A DNA stretch of 64,000 bases, from contig JAUYMY010000024.1 of assembly GCA_030699385.1 (NCBI GenBank), forward strand, positions 81,402 through 145,401. The letters run 5' to 3'. Position 1 is the stretch's first letter. Each line of letters opens with the position of its first letter. A program made the translations under genes and the position numbers. Source of the stretch: Methylobacter sp. GTDB taxonomy: Bacteria > Pseudomonadota > Gammaproteobacteria > Methylococcales > Methylomonadaceae. A model generated the notes under the pieces. The model saw only the letters and a list, made by a program, of their open reading frames with translations. It did no database searches and was not told where the DNA came from. This document shows, piece after piece, positions 44,992 to 51,535 of this stretch.

Positions 44992-47105
44992 CAGTCTTTA
45001 ACTCCACCAATAACAATAAAAGCGGCTGAAAGCCAAGCAAACGTAATAATCAACGGATTGATACCACTGGCAAAATCACAATACGGTTGGTAAGACATCG
45101 TTATAGTTCCTCCTGTTTTAAGGTTCATTTGCGCATCAGCGGGACAAGACCCCGACGAAGACGCAGCAACATTTAAAATAATCGGCAATTGATACGGAAC
45201 AACAGGCGCATCAGGCGTATCAACCGGCGCATCCCCAACCTCCAAACATGCCAACGAGTTAGGGTATAAATCGCACATACCATCACCCGTACCCGTACCC
45301 GTACCTGTATCAGACGGCGTAGGCGCTGGTGTACAATCAGGATGCACTGTCACCGTACCGTCAGGATTAGCCGTAGGCGATGGACACGGTTCCGGCGGCG
45401 GCGTTGGTTCAGCCGGTGGCGGAACTGGCGTAACATCCGGCGGCGGCGTAACATCCGGCGGCGGCGTGACATCCGGCGGCGGTGTTACATCCGGTGGCGG
45501 CGGTGGAGGTGGCGGCGGCGGTGGCGGCGGTGGCGGCGTTGGAGTTGTCACGCAATAATCACCGTTATACGTCCAACCGGTCGGACACTGACCAGCACTA
45601 TCAGATAAACAATTACCATCTAAACTGGCATGAGTGCCGACCGGGCAAGATTCAGACGGCGGCGAAGGCTCACCGGAAGACGGCTCACCCGGCGGCGGTG
45701 CTGCCGGCGTGGAATCTGCCTCACACTGAACCCCCTCTCCCTCGATAACGTCATGATAACCAGCCGAACAAACGGACGCAGGTTCGCTAGGCGGCGGCGT
45801 GGAATCAGTAGGCGGCTGTCCAGTATCACCGGGCGGCGGTGGCGACGTTGTATCTAAAACGCACGTCATCCCGTCAAAATGCCAACCTGTTGAGCAATCA
45901 GGCGCAGGCTCACCACCCGGCGGCGAAGGTGTCCCATCATCCGGCGGCATTGGATCACCCGGCGGCGGCGTAGGCGTAGGATCGCTTGGCGGCGGCGTAG
46001 GCGTAGGATCACTTGGCGGCGGCATAGGCGTAGGATCGCTTGGCGGCGGCGTGGGCGTAGGATCGCTTGGCGGCGGCGGTGGCGTAGGATCACTTGGCGG
46101 CGGCGGTGGCGTAGGATCACTTGGCGGCGGCGGTGGCGTAGGATCACTTGGCGGCGTTCCTGGATCACCACCACCACCACCAGACGGCGGCGGCGTTGGA
46201 TCACTTGGCGGCGTTCCGGGATCACCACCACCACCAGACGGTGGCGGCGTTGGATCAGCAGGCGGCGGCGGTGGCGGCGTTGGATCGGCAGGCGGTGGCG
46301 GCGGTGGTGGCGGCGTTGGATCGGCAGGCGGTGGCGGTGGCGGCGGATCAATAGGACAAGGATCAACAGTCTGAACAGTTCCATCCGAGTCAGTGCATTG
46401 TTGTCTTGTTGTGCCACAAATTAAAGTTTGAGCGCCCCCAGTTGGACAAGGTTCTGGGTCTGGCGGCATTGGTGGGCAACTTGATATATCACCCGGAACA
46501 CCAAAGGCTTGAGAACCATCAGGACAAGCATTTATATTACAAACATTTGACGATTGATATTGAACAGGACTTAAACAAGATGCAGCCGTGGGCGCAGTCT
46601 GAACATTATCACAAGATTCAGTTGCGCCCGTAATTGCATTAGTTTTTGTTGCATGAACCTCAAAACAGGTTACAGGCTGATCGGCTATACAAAAGCCGGT
46701 TATTGGGTCGTTATGCTCTCCCGCTGGACAAACAGGATTTAAACAAACGCCGGTTAAATAATCTTTTACTTTTGGTGCATCGCAATCAGGCGCGTTTATA
46801 CACGTTGTACCTGACAACGTGCCACCATTAGGGCATGAATACGTAATTGTTGATGTATACGATTTAGTACCACCATTGGAATAAGAACACGTGCCACCAG
46901 AACTACCCGTAACAGTTGGGGTCGGATACCATGAAGTGCTCATAGACTGACAAAGATAATAAGCCTGGCTATTACAAGAATAACCAGGCGAACAATACGG
47001 GGAACCATAAGTAGCGGTCGCTTGATAATCGACAGAAAAAACAGAACCCGAAAAAACCAACAACCCCACAATAACCAGTTTTTGAATTAAAGATTTTTTA
47101 CTCAT
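44991..47105 (-). CDS. Proline-rich pIII-like adhesin, prophage 2
   Basis: A 704-residue exported protein. A signal peptide (cleavage near GSVFS) precedes cysteine-rich modules (about residues 20-240). A long Pro tract follows (about 245-405) made of SDPTPPPPP- and ADPTPPPP-type units with Gly-Gly-Gly breaks. Then come repeated cysteine modules of the type CSTGWHFDGMTCV, a second Pro tract (poly-Pro then DVTPPP units), and a C-terminal membrane anchor (NPLIITFAWLSAAFIVIGG). It is placed where the tip adsorption protein is encoded. Few proteins of this size are so proline-rich, and the operon ends with a prolyl 4-hydroxylase. The ATG at 47105 gives the proper signal peptide. Confidence 0.85.
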   Translation of the reverse strand: MSKKSLIQKLVIVGLLVFSGSVFSVDYQATATYGSPYCSPGYSCNSQAYYLCQSMSTSWYPTPTVTGSSGGTCSYSNGGTKSYTSTITYSCPNGGTLSGTTCINAPDCDAPKVKDYLTGVCLNPVCPAGEHNDPITGFCIADQPVTCFEVHATKTNAITGATESCDNVQTAPTAASCLSPVQYQSSNVCNINACPDGSQAFGVPGDISSCPPMPPDPEPCPTGGAQTLICGTTRQQCTDSDGTVQTVDPCPIDPPPPPPPADPTPPPPPPPPADPTPPPPPPADPTPPPSGGGGDPGTPPSDPTPPPSGGGGGDPGTPPSDPTPPPPPSDPTPPPPPSDPTPPPPPSDPTPTPPPSDPTPMPPPSDPTPTPPPSDPTPTPPPGDPMPPDDGTPSPPGGEPAPDCSTGWHFDGMTCVLDTTSPPPPGDTGQPPTDSTPPPSEPASVCSAGYHDVIEGEGVQCEADSTPAAPPPGEPSSGEPSPPSESCPVGTHASLDGNCLSDSAGQCPTGWTYNGDYCVTTPTPPPPPPPPPPPPPPPDVTPPPDVTPPPDVTPPPDVTPVPPPAEPTPPPEPCPSPTANPDGTVTVHPDCTPAPTPSDTGTGTGTGDGMCDLYPNSLACLEVGDAPVDTPDAPVVPYQLPIILNVAASSSGSCPADAQMNLKTGGTITMSYQPYCDFASGINPLIITFAWLSAAFIVIGGVKD

Positions 47106-47166
47106 GGAGCAAAATCCAAGCCGCGCCGGTAATGGCCGCGACGATTGCAAGTGTATAAATATCCAT
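47098..47166 (-). CDS. Tiny hydrophobic coat-like peptide (pVII/pIX type), prophage 2
   Basis: A 22-residue peptide (MDIYTLAIVAAITGAAWILL then HE) that is one membrane helix. Its ATG overlaps the previous stop codon (TGATG) and its end overlaps the pIII start. Size and location suit a virion-tip peptide. Confidence 0.5.
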   Translation of the reverse strand: MDIYTLAIVAAITGAAWILLHE

Positions 47167-47384
47167 CAGAAAAAAACCTTTTTAAGTTGCTTGATTGACC
47201 AAGCCACAACCCACACACCAACCACCAACCAAGCTAATTCGACCGCTTCCGAGGTGGTGATTTGCGGATTAATTAACGCGTAATCAGCGGCGGTATAAAT
47301 AACGTAATCAGTGCAAGAACCGATAGCCGTTGAATTGGCTGTAAAAGCATTAGTTACGCTGTCAACGGTTGCACAAATAGCCAT
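47166..47384 (-). CDS. Small phage membrane protein, prophage 2
   Basis: A 72-residue protein with one C-terminal membrane helix (AVELAWLVVGVWVVAWSI) and a basic end (KQLKKVFF). No signal peptide is seen. It lies between the major coat and pIII genes, where inoviruses often encode a second coat-like protein. The exact virion role is unknown. Confidence 0.65.
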   Translation of the reverse strand: MAICATVDSVTNAFTANSTAIGSCTDYVIYTAADYALINPQITTSEAVELAWLVVGVWVVAWSIKQLKKVFF

Positions 47385-47479
47385 AATTCAAACTCGATAG
47401 TTAAAAAAAAGGAGTTATCAATTAATCAAGCATTAGAGGCGCTTAATTAACCGATAACCCCCTAATTGATTGCCCTAAA

Positions 47480-47677
47480 TTACAAGGCGCGGCGCAACAA
47501 TTTAAGCGCGTAGATGCCTACGATAACCACAAGCACAGCCGCGCCCATTGTTAAAGAATCGGTACCAGCATCAGAAAGCGCCGTAGTAACAACAGCAGGA
47601 ACAGCAGCAGAAGCAACGCCGATAGAAACAGCAGAAACACCAGCGATTTGAGCAAAACGATTTTTAAAGATTTTCAT
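47480..47677 (-). CDS. Major coat protein pVIII-like, prophage 2
   Basis: A 65-residue precursor. A signal peptide ends near VASA. The mature part has an acidic stretch (SDAGTDSLT), a membrane helix (GAAVLVVIVGIYALKLL) and a basic end (RRAL). This is the normal major coat layout. Confidence 0.87.
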   Translation of the reverse strand: MKIFKNRFAQIAGVSAVSIGVASAAVPAVVTTALSDAGTDSLTMGAAVLVVIVGIYALKLLRRAL

Positions 47678-47849
47678 TTGAAATAACCTCTTTTAAAGAT
47701 TGAAAAGTGCCAACATTGGCAGGAATTAGGCAAATGCCCGGATGATCACTTAAATCGATTTTGAATTTCGTTTTAAGGGATTTGTTACGCGTATGAAATC
47801 GGCGAGCCTTACGGCCAATGCGCTTTATTTCAGACGACTGATAATTCAT
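47664..47849 (-). CDS. Small basic phage protein, prophage 2
   Basis: A 61-residue protein, not recognised. The first half is very basic (IKRIGRKARRFHTRNKSLKTK), suggesting nucleic-acid binding. It lies between the ssDNA-binding and major coat genes and overlaps the latter by 14 bases. It may be real because the operon is otherwise gap-free here. Confidence 0.5.
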   Translation of the reverse strand: MNYQSSEIKRIGRKARRFHTRNKSLKTKFKIDLSDHPGICLIPANVGTFQSLKEVISNENL

Positions 47850-47851
47850 TT

Positions 47852-48205
47852 TTATAAAGTTGCGGGTTTTTGTTGTCCCATTGCCATTGTTTTTGGCGCT
47901 TTGTCGGGAATCACATCAATGTCATCTATGGTTATGCCGTTTTCGAGCTGCAAGAAAGCAACGCCGCTATCGGTTGCGCCCAAACGCGCAGGAAATAAAA
48001 CGGTTTTACCTTCCAAGGCTTTAAAGGTTTGAATCACTTCATCCCCGGCTTTGGTGATATTCACATAAAGCGGATCTGGTTTAATGGGAACAACCAAGGC
48101 GCGAACACGCGCGGTAAACTCGCCCTCAACCGCTTTGTTATCACGGTAGACTTGAGCCTTATCTGTTTCGACTTTTAAGATTTTTACTTTTGAAAATTGA
48201 GCCAT
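47852..48205 (-). CDS. Phage ssDNA-binding protein (gene V-like), prophage 2
   Basis: A 117-residue beta-rich protein (FTARVRALVVPIKPDPLYVNI, VLFPARLGATDSGVAFLQLE) in the gene V position, just after the replication gene. It should coat new single-stranded phage DNA. It shows no clear similarity to the prophage 1 counterpart apart from equal length. A purine-rich ribosome-binding stretch precedes the ATG. Confidence 0.65.
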   Translation of the reverse strand: MAQFSKVKILKVETDKAQVYRDNKAVEGEFTARVRALVVPIKPDPLYVNITKAGDEVIQTFKALEGKTVLFPARLGATDSGVAFLQLENGITIDDIDVIPDKAPKTMAMGQQKPATL

Positions 48206-48266
48206 TTTTTTTCCTTTTTTGTGTTGTAGTGGTTGGGGTTGGTACAGTTATTTATAGAACTCCAAG

Positions 48267-48303
48267 GCCGCTAACGCGGCAAAGGGTGCGGGCTAGCGCC
48301 CGC
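48267..48303. repeat. Two adjacent GC hairpins at the end of the replication gene
   Basis: GCCGC-TAAC-GCGGC (48267-48280) and GCGGGC-TAGC-GCCCGC (48288-48303). The second contains GTGCGGGCTAGCGC (48286-48299), also found in prophage 1 at 41413-41426. They may be an origin, a packaging signal or a transcription pause. Confidence 0.5.
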
Positions 48304-49668
48304 CCCCAATGCCACATCATGAGCATTTAAGGTGGGTTTTTGTACGATCGTCCAAACCTTAACGTGGGTAATAACTTCGGTTGCTTTGGCCGCAATACCG
48401 ACGACCTTTAAAACAATTTCCTGATAGCGGTTTAAGCGGATTTCGCCGGTTTCCGCATCAAACGCGGTTTTTTTTAATAATTGAATTTCGCGCTCGATAC
48501 GCTTTACTTCATTGCCGCCCATAACGACCAGAAAACCAGACCAATCATTATTAATGCAGCAATCACGGGCTGCCCGTATAACATCGTGTTCGATCTCCTT
48601 ATCTTTAAGACGGCGCAATTCACGCCAAATAGAAACAGAAGCGCCTCCAATTTGTTGAAATTGACGGATACCCCACGCAGACGACCACGACCTAACGCGG
48701 TTAGCGGTGGTTTCTGTGTTCTGGCTGTCGTCCTCTGAATCCATACCCACATCAAAACCGATATTTTTAGCAATGTATTTAGCGATATAACCCGTGGCGC
48801 TCACCTTTTTAATGCCGTCCTTGGTGATGATTTCCTTAACAATGCGCTTTGCGGTGAAACGGTATTCCGCCGCGCCTTTTTCGTGGCCATCCTCTTTTAA
48901 GGCGTAGTTTTGCATTGTTGAAGTAATGAAATGTTCATCAGAAGGGCGCATAAATAACAAAATATGCCAATGCGGCGTTCCATCGTGATGAGGTTCGGCA
49001 ACACGGAAGCCGTAAGGGTGGACATCATGGCGACTTAGTTCGGCGCGAATTTGTGACCAAATTTTAGTAAGGTATTGTTGGGCTTCTTTGGGCGTTGCGC
49101 CGTTATAGTGCTTATTGGGTATCAGATCACCACCGGCAAAACGATGATATTTAGACGGACAGGTAATGGTATAAAACATGCCAATATCGCCTAATTCATC
49201 GGCGTACTGTTCAAACCCTGACATTCTTACCATCAATTCAGCGCGGCGGTTTTCAGGATTGGCGAGGCTGGACTTCATTATGTCCAACATATCCAACTCA
49301 TCACCACAGTCGGAAACACACATTTTTTGTGACATTCCGGCTAGAGTTTCGTCCCAGCGTTCGCGGATATAACTAACGGTATCGTCGGAACAATAAAGCT
49401 CCCGACCTTTGGCGACTTTACAAGCGAATATGGCTTTAGCTTCCCGATCTCGAATATCCTTGTTGATTAATTTCCGTGACCACCAGTCAACGCAAAGCAA
49501 CCGCAAAACAAAAGATTCATCATTGGTAGCCTTAGGCGCTGCTATGCCTACCTGATCCAGATAAGCATTTATTAAAATCTTTGAATCAAGCAAGGGTTCA
49601 ATGTGCTGAATATGGTATTTAGCCGCTTTTCGAGCCTGCTTTTTAGTGAGTGGACGCGCTAAAGACAT
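48271..49668 (-). CDS. HUH replication endonuclease (phage GPA family), prophage 2
   Basis: A 465-residue rolling-circle initiator of the GPA-like superfamily. The metal-binding HUH motif is H233-W-H235 in DGTPHWHILLFM. The two catalytic tyrosines are Y294 and Y298 in GYIAKYIAKN, as in phiX174 gpA and P2 A. Two-tyrosine initiators nick and religate alternately. Only some inoviruses use this type; prophage 1 uses the gene II/X type. A perfect hairpin (48267-48280) covers the stop codon. Confidence 0.93.
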   Translation of the reverse strand: MSLARPLTKKQARKAAKYHIQHIEPLLDSKILINAYLDQVGIAAPKATNDESFVLRLLCVDWWSRKLINKDIRDREAKAIFACKVAKGRELYCSDDTVSYIRERWDETLAGMSQKMCVSDCGDELDMLDIMKSSLANPENRRAELMVRMSGFEQYADELGDIGMFYTITCPSKYHRFAGGDLIPNKHYNGATPKEAQQYLTKIWSQIRAELSRHDVHPYGFRVAEPHHDGTPHWHILLFMRPSDEHFITSTMQNYALKEDGHEKGAAEYRFTAKRIVKEIITKDGIKKVSATGYIAKYIAKNIGFDVGMDSEDDSQNTETTANRVRSWSSAWGIRQFQQIGGASVSIWRELRRLKDKEIEHDVIRAARDCCINNDWSGFLVVMGGNEVKRIEREIQLLKKTAFDAETGEIRLNRYQEIVLKVVGIAAKATEVITHVKVWTIVQKPTLNAHDVALGAGASPHPLPR

Positions 49669-50003
49669 TGCGCCGCCTTTTCTTCAAGTCTAAATAAGGC
49701 GCGAATCCTTGCACCCTCGGAAAGTTGGCGGGACTTGTAACCTTTGCCCCATTCTATCCATTCGGAAAATTGCGCTTGATCGTAAGGGTTCATGTCGGTA
49801 GCCATTGAATTTAAACCCCGACCGAAAGCGATGGATTGAGCAGTATGCCGCCAACCGTGACCAGAACAACGAGCACAGCCGCAAGCGTGACAAGTGCAAT
49901 AAACCATTCCACGGATAAAGTCGCGGTTGGCAAAAGCCAAGGAAATTTGTTCGTACTCATCTTGCCGCCGTTGCGCTTCTTCGTTCATCGGGGAAAAGGC
50001 CAT
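49659..50003 (-). CDS. Small cysteine-rich phage protein
   Basis: A protein of 114 residues from the ATG at 50003 (or 109 from 49988). It has a dense zinc-ribbon-like cluster (CTCHACGCARCSGHGW). A C-terminal helical part follows (FSEWIEWGKGYKSRQLSEGAR). It overlaps the replication gene by 10 bases and the preceding gene by 47 bases, so start choice is uncertain. It probably assists replication or regulation. Confidence 0.6.
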   Translation of the reverse strand: MAFSPMNEEAQRRQDEYEQISLAFANRDFIRGMVYCTCHACGCARCSGHGWRHTAQSIAFGRGLNSMATDMNPYDQAQFSEWIEWGKGYKSRQLSEGARIRALFRLEEKAAQCL

Positions 50004-50229
50004 CAAGGCCGCGCGGTTGCGGTAATTGGGACAGGGGAACGCCGATAAAAAGGGATTCGCGGGGTTCTGAATAACCAGCAGGAGGGCAAACCGGGAAAGC
50101 GGGAACATAAGCCAACGGGACAAATGCCTGGGACTGTCTAAATTGTTCCATTTGGTCGGCATAGGCGTATAAATCATCAAGCGTTATGTCGATGATGCCC
50201 AAATCTTTAGGATGTTGGGGGCGCTTCAT
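49957..50229 (-). CDS. Hypothetical phage early protein, prophage 2
   Basis: A 90-residue protein, not recognised, proline-rich in its middle (PLAYVPAFPVCPPAGYSEP). Its start overlaps the previous gene by 4 bases (ATGA), and its 3' end overlaps the next gene, consistent with a compact phage operon. Confidence 0.55.
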   Translation of the reverse strand: MKRPQHPKDLGIIDITLDDLYAYADQMEQFRQSQAFVPLAYVPAFPVCPPAGYSEPRESLFIGVPLSQLPQPRGLDGLFPDERRSATAAR

Positions 50230-50525
50230 TGACTTACCCCAAAAATATCAACCTGAACATTCAACGAATAAAAATATTCATTAACAAAAGACTTAGCTAA
50301 ATCAAGAGCTTCACGAAAATTTGAATCTTTATAAAAAAATGGCTTTTCAGATTGACCATTTATTTTTACAACTACCTTTTCACCCTCAATATGCCTGTAA
50401 ACCTGAGCCAATGGACAACGATCATCATAATTTTCTGCAGTTGGGTTCTCGTTGGTGTTGTACTCAAAAGAACCGCCGCCGGGATATAGACTGAACCAAT
50501 TATTACCAATAGATTTAATTTCCAT
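50226..50525 (-). CDS. Hypothetical phage early protein, prophage 2
   Basis: A 99-residue soluble protein starting MEIKSIGNNWFSLYPGGG. No family is recognised. The ATG overlaps the stop codon of the upstream gene (TAATG), showing coupling. Composition is more AT-rich than the replication gene. Confidence 0.6.
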   Translation of the reverse strand: MEIKSIGNNWFSLYPGGGSFEYNTNENPTAENYDDRCPLAQVYRHIEGEKVVVKINGQSEKPFFYKDSNFREALDLAKSFVNEYFYSLNVQVDIFGVSQ

Positions 50526-50743
50526 TAGTTGCCACCCTGTTCTACAACATCCGACGACGTAACAGGATGGCGGCAAGCGTCGCCAGATTGAAGTAATGAG
50601 AAAAGCTGAAAAAGATGAAACTGTATGGCTTGGTCATCTTGAAAAGATGACGATTTAATATGATCCGTACAAGATAAAGCGGTTAAAAGAACGCGCAACT
50701 CATCACGGGTAAAAGATGTTCTAGGTGTTTTTGCTGATTTCAT
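50525..50743 (-). CDS. First gene of the prophage 2 early operon, hypothetical
   Basis: A 72-residue protein with a basic start and a helical middle (TRDELRVLLTALSC, IQFHLFQLFSLLQSG). Not recognised. It is the promoter-proximal gene of the leftward operon, divergent from the putative repressor, with repeated operator-like sites between them. Confidence 0.55.
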   Translation of the reverse strand: MKSAKTPRTSFTRDELRVLLTALSCTDHIKSSSFQDDQAIQFHLFQLFSLLQSGDACRHPVTSSDVVEQGGN

Positions 50744-50768
50744 TGGCTTGCCTCAATGGTTAATCTGA

Positions 50769-50833
50769 GTTCTAAGAAAATGAAATCTTTATACGTTCTT
50801 AGAAATCAGATGTCAATAGTTGAGTTCTAAGAA
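50769..50833. promoter_or_regulatory. Three GTTCTAAGAA operator-like sites
   Basis: GTTCTAAGAA at 50769-50778, GTTCTTAGAA at 50795-50804 and GTTCTAAGAA at 50824-50833. Each is an imperfect palindrome and they are spaced 26 and 29 bases apart. They lie between divergent phage operons and probably bind the small regulator encoded at 50869. Confidence 0.75.
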
Positions 50834-50868
50834 TGTAGAATATTGAATATTTGAATAAGGCTAAAAAA

Positions 50869-51045
50869 ATGCCAAGCAAACACATTGACGATAAAACATG
50901 GAGAAAAGTACAAGACTTAACAGTAAAAACTGTTATAGCCACTCAAAGGCCAATAAAAGAAACGGAAGTTCTAAATTACCTAATTAAAAGAGGCTTAGAG
51001 GAAACAAACGTGGAAGAACTAAAATCACTAGCAAAAGATAAATAA
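50869..51045 (+). CDS. Small repressor candidate, ribbon-helix-helix-like
   Basis: A 58-residue protein (MPSKHIDDKTWRKVQDLTVK start). A short basic strand followed by two helices (IKETEVLNYLIKRGLEE) suggests a ribbon-helix-helix regulator, although no exact family was recognised. It is encoded next to three palindromic operator-like sites and divergent from the early operon, so it is the likely lysogeny regulator of prophage 2. Confidence 0.6.
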   Translation: MPSKHIDDKTWRKVQDLTVKTVIATQRPIKETEVLNYLIKRGLEETNVEELKSLAKDK

Positions 51046-51047
51046 AT

Positions 51048-51314
51048 ATGAAAAAAATAGCGGCCTTGATAATAATCGGAATATTCAGCTCAAACGGATG
51101 GGCAGAACCCGAAAAACCAAATCATGGAAAAATGGCCGTAGAAGCAATGGTCACAGGAATAACAAGAACATTTAAAAAAATGCCCGAAGTCATGGGAATA
51201 ATGACCAACAAATTAAAAAGTGAACTAAAAGAACCAAAAGAACCAACAACATGGACAAAAACCATTAAATGCAACGGTCAAGGAAAGGAATGCAAAACAA
51301 TCTACAGTGACTAA
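51048..51314 (+). CDS. Small secreted phage protein
   Basis: An 88-residue protein with a signal peptide (cleavage near SNGWA). The mature part is basic with two cysteines close to the end (KCNGQGKECKTIYSD), which may form a disulfide. It begins 2 bases after the regulator gene. It may alter the lysogen's envelope, for example superinfection exclusion, but this is only suggested by its location and export signal. Confidence 0.55.
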   Translation: MKKIAALIIIGIFSSNGWAEPEKPNHGKMAVEAMVTGITRTFKKMPEVMGIMTNKLKSELKEPKEPTTWTKTIKCNGQGKECKTIYSD

Positions 51315-51320
51315 AAAACC

Positions 51321-51408
51321 TCGCATAACACGCTTTATGCAAAAAAGCCCCAGGGGATGATAATTTTCCCCTGAGGCTTTTATACATAAAGCAGACTACA
51401 TTATGCGA
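51321..51408. other. Imperfect hairpin, CTXphi-like folded attP and terminator
   Basis: TCGCATAA (51321-51328) pairs with TTATGCGA (51401-51408), and GCTTTATG (51332-51339) with CATAAAGC (51385-51392). Between them is an unpaired bulge. Above this the stem continues through AAAAGCC and CAGGGG (51343-51356) with CCCCTG and GGCTTTT (51368-51381) and an 11-base loop. The top part is a good rho-independent terminator. The bottom part brings together XerC- and XerD-like arms, as in the single-stranded attP of CTXphi. Confidence 0.8.
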
Positions 51409-51411
51409 AGT
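51379..51411 (-). other. Right dif-like junction (attR) of prophage 2
   Basis: XerD-like arm TTTATACATAA (51379-51389) and XerC arm TTATGCGAAG (51401-51410), separated by 11 bases (AGCAGACTACA) instead of the normal 6. The long, non-matching centre should block normal XerCD recombination, as known for CTXphi right ends. Confidence 0.8.
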
Positions 51412-51441
51412 TTTTTATTGGGCGGTTTGGCGGCTGTTTTT
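51397..51441 (+). repeat. 45-bp direct repeat, right copy
   Basis: Identical to 41867-41911. This copy forms the right border of the prophage array and leads directly into chromosomal sequence before thrC. Confidence 0.95.
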
Positions 51442-51535
51442 GTATAGAGCTAAGGCAAAGCGGGACTGAACCACAGCCCCCGCCAGCCAACTATCAAACT
51501 TCGTGTTCTTCGCGTCTTCGTGGTAAAAAAACTGT

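Larger units (their letters stand above)
41871..51400. mobile_element. Inovirus prophage 2, integrated at dif
   Basis: About 9.5 kb between the middle dif and the right junction. Core genes read leftward: GPA-type replication protein, ssDNA-binding protein, pVIII, pIII-like adhesin, pVI, Zot and a prolyl 4-hydroxylase. Regulators at the right end read rightward. The replication protein and adhesin are unrelated to those of prophage 1. All core genes are intact. Confidence 0.9.

Noticed and set aside
45342..46374. Long + strand reading frames rich in Arg or Gly opposite the prophage 2 adhesin
   Set aside because: They mirror the proline-rich repeats of the real gene (CCG/CGG codons) and lack ribosome-binding sites and family features.
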